Of a stretch of 64,000 bases of DNA, positions 43,383 to 52,346 are shown one piece after another. Position 1 is the first letter of the stretch, and each line of letters begins with the position of its first letter. Both the position numbers and the translations under genes were made by a program. The stretch is from Tunicatimonas sp964551335 (GTDB lineage: Bacteria; Bacteroidota; Bacteroidia; Cytophagales; Cyclobacteriaceae): NCBI GenBank assembly GCA_964551335.1, contig CAZKCO010000003.1, forward strand, positions 62,001-126,000, written 5' to 3'. The notes under the pieces are model-generated. The model did no database searches. It saw nothing but the letters and a program-made list of their open reading frames with translations, and was not told the DNA's origin.

Positions 43383-45020
43383 TTACATCATACCGCCCAT
43401 GCCGCCAGGCATTCCGCCGCCACCCATTGGAGCAGCCGGTTCATCCTCAGGCTCATCAGCAATAACGCACTCAGTAGTCAGTAATAGACCCGCAATAGAG
43501 GCTGCGTTCTCTAATGCTAAGCGAGTTACTTTGGTAGGGTCAATAACACCAGCTTGTACCAGGTTTTCGTACTGCTCGGTGCGGGCGTTAAAGCCGAAGT
43601 CGTCTTTGCCTTCCCGTACCTTCTGGATAACTACCGAACCTTCCTGTCCAGCGTTCTCCACAATTACGCGAAGCGGTGACTCTAGGGCCAAGCGAACGAT
43701 GTTTACTCCAGTTTCCTGATCTTTGTTCTCAGTACTAATGCTATCTAGTGCAGATACAGCACGTACCAGGGCTACTCCACCACCAGCAACAACACCTTCT
43801 TCTACCGCGGCGCGGGTTGCATGAAGGGCATCGTCAACGCGATCTTTCTTCTCCTTCATTTCTACTTCAGTAGCCGCACCGATGTACAGGATAGCTACTC
43901 CACCAGAAAGTTTCGCTAACCGCTCTTGCAATTTTTCACGGTCGTAATCAGAAGTAGTAGTTTCAATCTGAGATTTGATCTGGCCTACGCGAGCCTGGAT
44001 CTGATCTTTCTCACCAGCACCGTTTACAATGGTAGTGTTGTCTTTGTCAATGTTGATCTTCTCCGCAGTACCCAGGTAATCTAAAGTAGCGTTCTCTAAT
44101 TTGTAACCACGCTCTTCAGAAATCACCGTACCACCGGTCAAGATAGCGATGTCTTCCAGCATAGCTTTACGACGGTCGCCGAAGCCAGGAGCTTTTACCG
44201 CGGCAATCTTCAGTGATCCGCGGATTTTGTTTACTACCAACGTAGCTAAGGCTTCGCCCTCTACATCTTCCGCAATAATCAATAGCGGCTTGCCAGTTTG
44301 AGCCACGCCTTCCAGTACCGGAAGTAATTCCTTCATCGCGGAGATCTTCTTGTCGTAGATCAGGATGTAAGGGTTATCCAACTCAGCCTCCATTCGCTCA
44401 GTGTTAGTCACGAAGTAAGGAGAAAGGTAACCACGGTCAAACTGCATACCTTCTACCAGTTTCACTTCAGTTTCGGTACCCTTGGCTTCTTCAACGGTGA
44501 TTACTCCGTCTTTACCCACTTTGTCCATGGCATTGGCAATCATCTGTCCAATTTCCTGATCGTTGTTAGCGGAGATAGAAGCTACCTGAGTGATTTCGTT
44601 AGAGCTATCAATGGTCTTAGACTGTTTGCTAAGGGCTTCAACTACTACATCAACAGCTTTGTCAATACCTCGCTTCAGATCCATTGGGTTAGCACCGGCA
44701 GCTACGTTCTTGATACCGTGGGCAAAAATAGCCTGAGCTAGTACGGTAGCCGTGGTAGTACCATCACCCGCGCTGTCAGCGGTTTTAGAGGCAACCTCTT
44801 TCACTAGCTGGGCACCCATGTTCTCGATAGCATCCTTCAGCTCAATTTCTTTAGCTACGGTTACACCATCTTTGGTTACGGTAGGAGCTCCAAACTTCTT
44901 ATCAATTACTACATTACGTCCCTTAGGTCCTAAGGTAACTTTTACCGCATTCGCTAGAGTATCTACTCCTTTTTTTACGCGATCGCGGGCTTTGGTGTCA
45001 AAAAATATTTCTTTAGCCAT
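43383..45020 (-). CDS. groL: chaperonin GroEL (60 kDa)
   Basis: A 545-residue chaperonin subunit of normal length. VTLGPKGRNVVIDKKFGAPTVTKDGVTVAKEIEL, the ATPase region AGDGTTTATVLAQAI, and VEEGVVAGGGVALVRA are standard. The C-terminus has the Gly-Met tail GGGGMPGGMGGMM. Second gene of groES-groEL, 35 bp after groS. Confidence 0.98.
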   Translation of the reverse strand: MAKEIFFDTKARDRVKKGVDTLANAVKVTLGPKGRNVVIDKKFGAPTVTKDGVTVAKEIELKDAIENMGAQLVKEVASKTADSAGDGTTTATVLAQAIFAHGIKNVAAGANPMDLKRGIDKAVDVVVEALSKQSKTIDSSNEITQVASISANNDQEIGQMIANAMDKVGKDGVITVEEAKGTETEVKLVEGMQFDRGYLSPYFVTNTERMEAELDNPYILIYDKKISAMKELLPVLEGVAQTGKPLLIIAEDVEGEALATLVVNKIRGSLKIAAVKAPGFGDRRKAMLEDIAILTGGTVISEERGYKLENATLDYLGTAEKINIDKDNTTIVNGAGEKDQIQARVGQIKSQIETTTSDYDREKLQERLAKLSGGVAILYIGAATEVEMKEKKDRVDDALHATRAAVEEGVVAGGGVALVRAVSALDSISTENKDQETGVNIVRLALESPLRVIVENAGQEGSVVIQKVREGKDDFGFNARTEQYENLVQAGVIDPTKVTRLALENAASIAGLLLTTECVIADEPEDEPAAPMGGGGMPGGMGGMM

Positions 45021-45055
45021 AATAATTATTAGTTAAAATTTTAGGGTTAGTTGAA

Positions 45056-45334
45056 TTAGACAATTGCAAAAATGTCAGACTCTCGCATGATCAAATAGTC
45101 TTTGCCTTCTACGGTAATTTCAGTACCGGCGTACTTTCCGTATAGGACACTATCGCCTACTTTTACGGTAAGAGGTTCGTCTTTTTTTCCGGATCCAACG
45201 GCTACGATTGATCCTTTCTGAGGCTTTTCTTTGGCGGTATCGGGGATAATGATACCGGAAGCAGTTTTTTCTTCAGCCGCCGCAGGTTCTACTAGAACGC
45301 GATCAGCCAATGGTGTGATGTTCACTTGTGACAT
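45056..45334 (-). CDS. groS: co-chaperonin GroES (10 kDa)
   Basis: A 92-residue co-chaperonin: ITPLADRVLVEPAAAEEKTASGIIIPDTAKEKPQKG contains the mobile loop that binds GroEL, and the C-terminal GKDYLIMRESDIFAIV matches the family. No CIRCE-type inverted repeat is seen upstream. A TTGACA (45478-45483, minus strand)-17 bases-TTATCA (45455-45460) pair lies about 120 bases before the start. Confidence 0.97.
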   Translation of the reverse strand: MSQVNITPLADRVLVEPAAAEEKTASGIIIPDTAKEKPQKGSIVAVGSGKKDEPLTVKVGDSVLYGKYAGTEITVEGKDYLIMRESDIFAIV

Positions 45335-45454
45335 GTTTGTAAACGGTTTTGATTAGGTTTAACCATATTTCAAAATATAGCCACAACAGAATGCTGTAGC
45401 TGGGCGGCAACCCGCTTGCTTTGTATAATACAGTTCTTATGCCAAGCGTTTTAT

Positions 45455-45535
45455 TGATAAAATAAGTTCAGCATACCTGTCAAAATTGCAGATTTACAGA
45501 TTTTCATACGAATGTCATTAATACTGTCACTGACA
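45455..45535 (-). promoter_or_regulatory. candidate groES promoter/operator region
   Basis: On the minus strand TTGACA (45478-45483) and TTATCA (45455-45460) are separated by exactly 17 bases, an enterobacterial-like layout. Upstream are a palindrome TGTCACTGACA (45525-45535) and a further TGTCA (45513-45517). Their role in heat-shock control is inferred only. Confidence 0.3.
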
Positions 45536-45601
45536 AAGTTGCACAGTTGCTTCATTAGTTACGAATCTCTATATTTTGATTCTGAACCCTAAACGTCGCT
45601 T

Positions 45602-46315
45602 ATGGACAAACTTGATCAAGACTGGCTTACTCGTGATTTGGTAGATTTTGAGTACAAAAAGTACGTACTCTTGGCCTACATGCAGAACATCAAAAGTAAA
45701 TTCACTGACCGGGAGCTATACCCGTTTATGTCCGACTTAGTATTCCACTATAATAACTTGCTTTCCCTGCAAAAAAATAAGCAGCTCATCTACGAGAATT
45801 TCCCGAAGGAGGTATCACGAGCTGACTTTGAAAAACTGAAAATCCATTATCGGAAAATCATTCAGGATAATGAGTTGATGAGTACTATTGAGGATATTGT
45901 CAATTTTGCGTTGCCTCATTTCAAAGAACGAGTAACTGAAGGGGCCGAGATTTATGAGGATATCGCCCAGCGAATTAGTATTGAACCGGTAGGAATTACC
46001 CCGCTGTATAAAAATGAAGGCTACCTGCTGCTGACGGGATCAAGAAATGCTGTTTACATTTACCACTATAAAATCACGGTATTTCATCAGGCCGACGAGG
46101 CTTACCGGGCTATTAGAACCCAGCAGCTAGACACAGTCACCTGGAGCTTATCCAATTCGTTTGAGCAGATCAAAAGAGATTTGATAACAACCCGCCAGGA
46201 TTTGCCTAATCCGGCTACGTATCTGGCTATTTCACAACAGGTTTATCCGATAGAGCCTACTTTGCTCCCTATTGCTAAGCGTATGCTGATACAACATATT
46301 GGCAAAGCAGCATAA
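45602..46315 (+). CDS. hypothetical cytoplasmic protein
   Basis: A 237-residue soluble protein beginning MDKLDQDWLTRDLVDFEYKKYVLLAYMQ. The first two thirds are helical; a beta part (GYLLLTGSRNAVYIYHYKITVF) follows, ending in ATYLAISQQVYPIEPTLLPIAKRMLI. I do not recognise the family. It is transcribed divergently from groES, inside the otherwise conserved secG-groES interval. TATATTTTG about 20 bases upstream of the ATG may be its -7 box. Confidence 0.75.
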   Translation: MDKLDQDWLTRDLVDFEYKKYVLLAYMQNIKSKFTDRELYPFMSDLVFHYNNLLSLQKNKQLIYENFPKEVSRADFEKLKIHYRKIIQDNELMSTIEDIVNFALPHFKERVTEGAEIYEDIAQRISIEPVGITPLYKNEGYLLLTGSRNAVYIYHYKITVFHQADEAYRAIRTQQLDTVTWSLSNSFEQIKRDLITTRQDLPNPATYLAISQQVYPIEPTLLPIAKRMLIQHIGKAA

Positions 46316-46317
46316 AA

Positions 46318-46351
46318 AAACCGATCACCGCGTTCCAGCGATGATCGGTTT
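46318..46351. terminator. bidirectional terminator between hypothetical gene and secG
   Basis: AAACCGATCA (46318-46327) pairs with TGATCGGTTT (46342-46351), with an inner CGC/GCG pair. The minus strand gives a long T-run for secG and the plus strand TTTCT for the hypothetical gene. Confidence 0.85.
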
Positions 46352-46373
46352 CTATCTTCAATACTTTTATATA

Positions 46374-46769
46374 TCACTCCACCGAGTCGGGTTCAGCTAA
46401 TCCATCCAGATCGGATCCATCCAGATCCGAAGAAGTAGTATCAGCACCCGCCGGAATGTCACTGTTTAGCGAGGGAGGAGCAATGCGATCCTGGGCACTT
46501 TCAATGTTGGGGCTGGTGAATCCAGTATCTGGTGTCTGCCCATCCAGCAGAAGACTGGACGACAGAGTAAGTATCATTAGCGCGATAGCCAACACCCAGG
46601 TAGCTTTTTCCAGAAAATCAGCCGTTCTTTTCACTCCAATCATTTGGGTAGATGAGCCTGACCCACCAAACTGGCTGGACAAGCCGCCTCCTTTAGAATT
46701 TTGAGCCAGCACCACCAAAACCAACAGTACTGCTATAACAATGGTAAGAGTAATGACAAATGTAAACAT
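46374..46769 (-). CDS. secG: preprotein translocase subunit SecG
   Basis: A 131-residue membrane protein with two segments (about 3-21 and 57-75) separated by the SecG loop LAQNSKGGGLSSQFGGSGSS. The C-terminal acidic extension of about 50 residues is longer than in E. coli, as is common in Bacteroidota. It lies 6 bp after the preceding acidic TPR-like gene. Confidence 0.93.
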   Translation of the reverse strand: MFTFVITLTIVIAVLLVLVVLAQNSKGGGLSSQFGGSGSSTQMIGVKRTADFLEKATWVLAIALMILTLSSSLLLDGQTPDTGFTSPNIESAQDRIAPPSLNSDIPAGADTTSSDLDGSDLDGLAEPDSVE

Positions 46770-46775
46770 CTATGT

Positions 46776-47783
46776 TTATTTTAATTGGTCTATTTTTTCC
46801 GCAAAGTAAGCCTTTTTCTCAGGAATTTTCAACATCAGTTGTTGGTAGATTTCAATGGCCTTCCCTTTTTTACCCTGCTTTAACATTATTTCGGCCAGAT
46901 TCTCGGTTACCAATTCATCATTGTAGATTGAACTTACCTCTGATAAGTCTTCTGCTTCAACATCATCCTGTAGCAAAGCCGGACGGAAGCGATCTGATGC
47001 GCTTGTATCAGAATTCACAAACTTGTTAATAAGTTCATTTTGCTTTTGCTGATGTATGCCTAAGCGTTCGGAAGACACTGGCTCAATGCCGTGTAGATAG
47101 TCCAGAAGTAGAGGAGATTGAGCGGAAATATTGCTTTGAGCGGCGTTAGATGGAGCTTCATTCGGCTCCGCTATTTTTTTTTTATCTTCCTCTTCAGCTT
47201 GAGATTCTTCTTTGGCTTTGCGTAACCGGCGAAGGTTCTCTTCCAACTCCTGGTACACTCTTTCTTCTTCCTCATCGTGGTTAGCTACTCCCTGGCTAGT
47301 ATCTTCTGAAGCTTCAGGTTCAACCGAGGTTTTCTCAGGTTCAATAGTAGCTTCCTCAGCGATTTCTTTATCTGGTGATTCCGTACTAGGAGTATCCGTT
47401 GTCGTCTTCGAAGAATCCTCTGGGATTTCAATAACTTTGTTTTCAGGAGCGCTTTCCTCTACAACCGGCGGTTCAACTGTCGCAGAAGAGTCTTCCGCTA
47501 CCTCAGCGGCAGGCTCGCCTTCAGCATCTTGCCAATCAATACGGATATCCTCGTAAAATACTTTCCTTAGATGGCGCCGGTCGGGAGCGTAGATGGCAGC
47601 ATCACCTAAACTATCGTAAGCATCAGGAGACTGCTGATCATGTTTAGCTTTAGCTATTAAGGTACGGGCCAACTGAAAATAAGGGTACTCAGCTACTGCT
47701 TTTTCTAGCGTTTCCTGATCTTCTGAAGTAATGTTTTGGGGATTAGCCAAAACCCGAAGTACAGTACGGGACAAGATTTCCAT
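46776..47783 (-). CDS. TPR-like protein with long acidic low-complexity middle
   Basis: A 335-residue soluble protein in three parts: a helical N-domain (ITSEDQETLEKAVAEYPYFQLARTLIAKAKHD), a Glu/Ser/Thr-rich low-complexity middle (about 95-215) and a C-terminal TPR-like hairpin (LVTENLAEIMLKQGKKGKAIEIYQQLMLKIPEKKAYFAEKIDQL). It occurs between lptE and secG in many Bacteroidota. Function unknown; cell-envelope biogenesis is inferred from position. Confidence 0.75.
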   Translation of the reverse strand: MEILSRTVLRVLANPQNITSEDQETLEKAVAEYPYFQLARTLIAKAKHDQQSPDAYDSLGDAAIYAPDRRHLRKVFYEDIRIDWQDAEGEPAAEVAEDSSATVEPPVVEESAPENKVIEIPEDSSKTTTDTPSTESPDKEIAEEATIEPEKTSVEPEASEDTSQGVANHDEEEERVYQELEENLRRLRKAKEESQAEEEDKKKIAEPNEAPSNAAQSNISAQSPLLLDYLHGIEPVSSERLGIHQQKQNELINKFVNSDTSASDRFRPALLQDDVEAEDLSEVSSIYNDELVTENLAEIMLKQGKKGKAIEIYQQLMLKIPEKKAYFAEKIDQLK

Positions 47784-47932
47784 AATATTGGTTAGTTATA
47801 AATCAATTGACAGTTGTCAATGGATAAATAGTAAGTAAATTGTTAGAGATAATCAACTGCCTATCCTAAGAAGCGATCAACAATTGAACCACATCGGCCT
47901 ACACGTACCATTATTAATACCTTGTTCAATTA

Positions 47933-48502
47933 TTACCAATTGGCAACTGTAGCCGTAAAAATATCAAAAATAATCTGATCAAAAATTTCCTCGATCAATT
48001 CTTCTTCCACCGAAGAAGGGTCTCGATCAGAGTCGAAATCGGCAAAAAAGGTAAATGATTTGTTTTCAAAATTAAACTCATCATCGTATGTATTGATATA
48101 CGAAGCTGAAACAGTGATATTCAGCCGGATCAGTCCGGCCACATCCGCAACCTCATTGCTACCCGAAGCCCGGGGAGCTACCGGCACAAATTCGTAGCGG
48201 GTAATGGCTCCTTCCAGTAGCAAGTCACCGTTCTCCGGCACCAGTGCCAGGTTGGTGTTGGCTTGGTAATAGTCCCGAATTTCTTCAGTAAACAACTGGC
48301 TCATATTGGGTGGCCCACCGTTAGCATCGTTAAAAAAATTGTCAATGCTAATCGTCTTCACATCGGGGCCTAACGATGCTCCGGTAAAAGTGTAATTCCC
48401 GCAGCCCGAAAGGCTCAACCACAATGGAAGACTGAGAATAGTCCACAGTCGACGGTCAATAGTCAACAGAAATATAGGGCTGAAGAACAGAAAACCTTTC
48501 AT
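47933..48502 (-). CDS. lptE: LPS assembly lipoprotein LptE
   Basis: An outer-membrane lipoprotein that plugs LptD. The lipobox LSLSGCG is followed by NYTFTGASLGPDVKTISIDNFFND, LFTEEIRDYYQANTNLALV and LEGAITRYEFVPVAP, the LptE pattern. The start is uncertain. The longest frame begins at 48562 inside the sigma-54 regulator gene; an ATG is at 48502; and a TTG at 48466 would give the best signal peptide (TIDRRLWTILSLPLWLSLSGC). A 24-bp inverted repeat (48441-48464 and 48518-48541) invades this region. Confidence 0.82.
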   Translation of the reverse strand: MKGFLFFSPIFLLTIDRRLWTILSLPLWLSLSGCGNYTFTGASLGPDVKTISIDNFFNDANGGPPNMSQLFTEEIRDYYQANTNLALVPENGDLLLEGAITRYEFVPVAPRASGSNEVADVAGLIRLNITVSASYINTYDDEFNFENKSFTFFADFDSDRDPSSVEEELIEEIFDQIIFDIFTATVANW

Positions 48503-48541
48503 TAGTAGCCATCTGGGGTCTATGGACCGTCGGCTGTGGAC
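48441..48541. repeat. 24-bp inverted repeat at the lptE 5' end
   Basis: GTCCACAGTCGACGGTCAATAGTC-like arms at 48441-48464 and 48518-48541 match in reverse complement at 21 of 24 positions, with a 53-base loop. One arm lies in the lptE signal-peptide code. Confidence 0.75.
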
Positions 48542-48545
48542 TGTA

Positions 48546-49877
48546 TCACTCGTCAATCTCATACTGTTTTATCTTACGGTAAAGAGTCCGTTCGGAAATC
48601 CCTAAATCCTGTGCTGCGTATTTCCGCTTTTGATCGTGCCGCTTAAGTGCTTTTATAATTAGTTCTTTCTCTTTATTCTCTAACGAGAGGTCGTCATTCT
48701 CTTCCGATTCGGGCGAAATATCTTCAATATTGGAATAATCCACTACCGCCCCTTCTTCTTGCTGCGCCTTTTTAATCAGCAAGCTCGGTGAAAGCGAATC
48801 TTCAAAATCCTGGTTACGAGAAAGCTGCCCGGAGCCCGCTGTCCGGTTTTGGTAATCGGTAAAGCGGCTAGAATCTCCAAGATCGCTACGAACTCCATTG
48901 AATAAATCTTGATGTTCCCGTATAACGCGTGAATCAAAGTTTTCGTCTTGCAGCATCCTCAGCACCAGCTTTTTTAATTCGTTAAGGTCGTGCCGCATTT
49001 CAAATAGAACTTTATACAACAAATCACGCTCACTAAAGCCGTCCTGATCCTGAACCTGCCGGTATAGGGCCGGTAAGGACGATTGCGTAGGCGGCAGAAA
49101 GCTGCGTAAAGTGGTAGCATCTATTTCCCGTTCATCGGTCAACAGCGACATACGTTCTACTAAATTCTTAAGCTCACGAATGTTACCGGGAAACCGATAC
49201 TCCAAGAGTGCTGCCTGTGCATCAGGCAGTAATTGGATGGGTTTGGTACGGTTCCGTTCGGCAAAATCAATAGCAAACTTTCTGAAAAGCAACGCTATAT
49301 CATCGCCTCGTTCCCGTAGGGGAGGCACATAGATGGGCACAGAATTTAGCCGATAATAGAGATCTTCCCGGAATTTTCCGTTCTGCACTGCTTCCAGCAA
49401 ATTAACATTAGTAGCCGCTACCACCCGCACGTCGGTCTTTTGTACCTTGGATGAGCCCACCCGGATAAACTCACCGTACTCCAGCACCCGCAGTAAGCGA
49501 GACTGGGTTCCTAGCGGCATCTCGCCAACTTCATCCAAAAAGATAGTCCCGCCATCGGTGACCTCAAAATACCCCTTACGGGCCTCCTGAGCACCGGTGA
49601 AGGCGCCCTTTTCGTGGCCAAATAATTCGGAGTCAATAGTACCTTCGGGAATAGCGCCACAGTTGATCGCAATAAATTTGCCGTGCTTGCGGGCACTTAG
49701 ATGGTGGATTATTTTGGAAAACGATTCTTTACCGCTTCCGCTTTCGCCAGTAATCAGCACAGTCATGTCGGTAGGCGCCACCTGAGCAGCCACGGTGAGG
49801 GCGTAGTTCAGGCGCTGGGAATTACCAATAATTCCAAACCGCTGTTTGATACTTCGAAGTTCTGATTGATCTAACAT
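48546..49877 (-). CDS. sigma-54-interacting transcriptional regulator
   Basis: A 443-residue AAA+ activator. Walker A GESGSGKE near 44-51, the sigma-54 contact loop GAFTGA at 91-96, TIFLDEVGEMP (Walker B), RLLRVLEYGEFIRVGS and FPGNIRELKNLVERM are all intact. A Fis-type HTH closes the protein (KYAAQDLGISERTLYRKIKQYEI). There is no receiver or sensory domain at the N-terminus, so control is by another route. It sits between miaB and lptE, a conserved Bacteroidota position. Confidence 0.92.
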   Translation of the reverse strand: MLDQSELRSIKQRFGIIGNSQRLNYALTVAAQVAPTDMTVLITGESGSGKESFSKIIHHLSARKHGKFIAINCGAIPEGTIDSELFGHEKGAFTGAQEARKGYFEVTDGGTIFLDEVGEMPLGTQSRLLRVLEYGEFIRVGSSKVQKTDVRVVAATNVNLLEAVQNGKFREDLYYRLNSVPIYVPPLRERGDDIALLFRKFAIDFAERNRTKPIQLLPDAQAALLEYRFPGNIRELKNLVERMSLLTDEREIDATTLRSFLPPTQSSLPALYRQVQDQDGFSERDLLYKVLFEMRHDLNELKKLVLRMLQDENFDSRVIREHQDLFNGVRSDLGDSSRFTDYQNRTAGSGQLSRNQDFEDSLSPSLLIKKAQQEEGAVVDYSNIEDISPESEENDDLSLENKEKELIIKALKRHDQKRKYAAQDLGISERTLYRKIKQYEIDE

Positions 49878-49893
49878 AAAAAATTTGTACTGA

Positions 49894-51360
49894 CTAATCT
49901 ACAATCTCGCCCAACAGAGTAGCAGCGGTGCAATCGTGTACGCGCACGTTCACGTATTCGCCTTTCTGATAATGCTTTTTAGGAAATACGATCACTTTGT
50001 TGGCACTGTTCCGTCCTTGAAGATCTTCGTCAGAGCGTTTAGAGAATCCCTCAATCAGTACCTTAAAGGTTTTACCCACATCTCGCTGGTTTCGCCGCAG
50101 AGAAATACACTGTTGCTTATCAATAACTTCCCGTAACCGGCGCTTTTTAACATCGAGAGGAATATCGTCTTTATATTTGCGGGCAGCCAGTGTTCCGGGC
50201 CGCTCGGAGTAGTAAAACATGTAGGAAAAATCGTATTGAACGTAGTCCATCAGGGTCAGTGTTTCCTGATGTTCTTCTTCGGTTTCGGTACAAAAGCCGG
50301 CAATCATATCTGATGAAATACCGCAATCTTCTCCTAGAATACGCCGGATGGCATCTACCCGATCCATATACCACTCGCGAGAATAGGTACGGTTCATCAG
50401 ATCCAGCACTCGCGTGTTACCGCTTTGAGCCGGAAGATGAATGTACTTGCAGATATTATCGTACCGTTTCATAGTATGCAGCACCTCATCGGTAATATCT
50501 TTTGGATGAGAAGTGGAGAAGCGAACCCGCAGATCAGGATGTACTTGAGCCACCATTTCCAATAAGTTAGCGAAGTTTACAATGTCGGTTTCTCCCGCTC
50601 GCTCAATCTGAGCCTTGCCCTTCAGTTCGCTATTGCTCGACCATTTGTAGGAATCTACGTTTTGGCCCAGCAGCGTTACTTCCCGGTACCCTCGGTTGAA
50701 TAAGTCTTGTGCTTCGCACACGATGGAGTGTGGATCGCGGCTGCGCTCACGTCCGCGGGTGAAGGGCACTACGCAAAATGAGCACATATTGTCGCAGCCC
50801 CGCATGATGGAGATGAAAGCAGTAACCCCGTTGGAGTTAAGGCGTACCGGATTGATATCGGCATAGGTTTCTTCCCGTGAAAGAAAAGTGTTTACCGACT
50901 TAGAACCTTCATCAACCTGCTGGACAAGATTAGGCAGGTCGCGGTAGGCATCTGGCCCGGCTACCAAATCTACAATTTGCTCTTCTTCCAAAAGTTGGCT
51001 CTTAAGCCGCTCGGCCATACAGCCTAATACCCCTATCAGAAGCTCCGGCTTTTCTTCTTTCAAAGCATTAAACTGACCTAACCGTTTACGCACCGTCTGT
51101 TCGGCCTTATCGCGAATAGAGCAGGTATTCAGAAAAATGACATCGGCTTTTTCAAAGCTATCGGTAGTATCAAACCCATCTTTCTGCATGATGGCCGTCA
51201 CAATCTCGCTATCCGAGAAATTCATCTGGCAACCGTAGCTTTCGATATATAGTTTACGGGCTTTTCCGGTGTTTTGCTCCGCTGTGGTTTTTACGGCACA
51301 CTGTTCCTCCTGTTTTGATTCAGGGGTTAAAATATCCAACGCTTCAATAATCTGACTCAT
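49894..51360 (-). CDS. miaB: tRNA-2-methylthio-N6-dimethylallyladenosine synthase
   Basis: A 488-residue radical-SAM methylthiotransferase acting on i6A37 of tRNAs. The N-terminal UPF0004 domain (YIESYGCQMNFSDSE, NTCSIRDKAEQT, LGCMAE) supplies three cluster cysteines; the radical-SAM motif is MRGCDNMCSFCVVPFTRGRERSR; a TRAM domain ends the protein. Length is slightly above average because of a 30-residue N-terminal extension. It is 16 bp upstream of the sigma-54 regulator. Confidence 0.95.
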   Translation of the reverse strand: MSQIIEALDILTPESKQEEQCAVKTTAEQNTGKARKLYIESYGCQMNFSDSEIVTAIMQKDGFDTTDSFEKADVIFLNTCSIRDKAEQTVRKRLGQFNALKEEKPELLIGVLGCMAERLKSQLLEEEQIVDLVAGPDAYRDLPNLVQQVDEGSKSVNTFLSREETYADINPVRLNSNGVTAFISIMRGCDNMCSFCVVPFTRGRERSRDPHSIVCEAQDLFNRGYREVTLLGQNVDSYKWSSNSELKGKAQIERAGETDIVNFANLLEMVAQVHPDLRVRFSTSHPKDITDEVLHTMKRYDNICKYIHLPAQSGNTRVLDLMNRTYSREWYMDRVDAIRRILGEDCGISSDMIAGFCTETEEEHQETLTLMDYVQYDFSYMFYYSERPGTLAARKYKDDIPLDVKKRRLREVIDKQQCISLRRNQRDVGKTFKVLIEGFSKRSDEDLQGRNSANKVIVFPKKHYQKGEYVNVRVHDCTAATLLGEIVD

Positions 51361-51728
51361 ACTGCTAAGTTACTTATCTGTTTGGGGCTGCAAATTTAGA
51401 AAAACTCTTCGAAAGTAATGACAGAATGTCAGTATATTTGGTTCAAATAATAAGTAAGCGAGCTAAACGTTAAAAAAAATAACGAATCATGGATATTTAC
51501 TACATCTTTTGTATTTTTGATTAGCCATGTTTTTTTAGAATAAAAAGGTTGAATTGTTGAAAGTATCTCAGATTCACTTCTATTTATCTTCAAAAATAGT
51601 TGCAAATTCAGGTTTATCAGAAATTTATTTCTTCCAAAACTTGCAAATCTGACTTATTTCTTATTTCTTTCTTGCTTTATTCATCTTTATTATAAAAAAA
51701 ACCATACGATTATTTTAATTCTACAGAA
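51361..51728. other. 368-bp AT-rich gap between divergent genes
   Basis: No coding frame. It contains the start regions of miaB (minus) and the small exported protein (plus). TCAGATT (51568-51574) and AATCTGA (51646-51652) are complementary, and TTGCAAAT occurs at about 51600 and 51642. Too weak to call an element. Confidence 0.4.
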
Positions 51729-52187
51729 ATGAAAAAACTAGTTTTAGCTTCTTTCTTCCTATGTGCGATGTTTGTCAAGCCTGTGTTTGCTCAGGATGAA
51801 GTAACTAACGACGAACTTTACAAATACGCCGTAGTACAAGAGACACTGGATTTATTCCAATCTGAATTATCTGCTCAAGTAACTGAATACGTGGAAGCAC
51901 AAGCACCCGAGATTAAAAACCGCTACAATGCACTGGCTGGTGGCGAAACTCCGGCTAACGATGCCGAAAAGACATTTATTGACGGTGTAAACAGCATGAA
52001 AAGTGAGCGTACTTCTGAATTTACTGATGCCTACAAGACAATGATCAAGCGCGTACTTGGTGCTAAGTCTTACGCTAAAGTGAAAAAAGCCGTAGCTAAT
52101 GATAGCGACGTAAAACAACGCTACAACAATATTGTACAGGCTATGCACGCCGCGAAAGAAGATGCAAGCGCATCGACCGGCCAGTAA
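51729..52187 (+). CDS. exported helical protein of unknown function
   Basis: A 152-residue protein with signal peptide KKLVLASFFLCAMFVKPVFAQ and a mature part that is almost entirely helical (ETLDLFQSELSAQVTEYVEAQAPEIKNRYNALA; DAYKTMIKRVLGAKSYAKVKKAV). It is probably periplasmic. I do not recognise the family. A strong terminator follows. Confidence 0.75.
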   Translation: MKKLVLASFFLCAMFVKPVFAQDEVTNDELYKYAVVQETLDLFQSELSAQVTEYVEAQAPEIKNRYNALAGGETPANDAEKTFIDGVNSMKSERTSEFTDAYKTMIKRVLGAKSYAKVKKAVANDSDVKQRYNNIVQAMHAAKEDASASTGQ

Positions 52188-52210
52188 AAAACTACACTAT
52201 ACAACTATAG

Positions 52211-52239
52211 AAAGCCTCGCAACTTGTGGGGCTTTTTTT
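52211..52239 (+). terminator. intrinsic terminator of the exported helical protein gene
   Basis: AAGCCTCGC (52212-52220) pairs with GTGGGGCTT (52225-52233, with G-U pairs), followed by six Ts. Confidence 0.85.
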
Positions 52240-52346
52240 ATTGCTATCGAGTTAGTTTTTGTCAAGTTTGAAAAAATGAAGTACCACCCAGTCCCACAGC
52301 GTGAATTGAACGATGGCAAGAAATCAGTAATGATTAGCCGTGGGTT

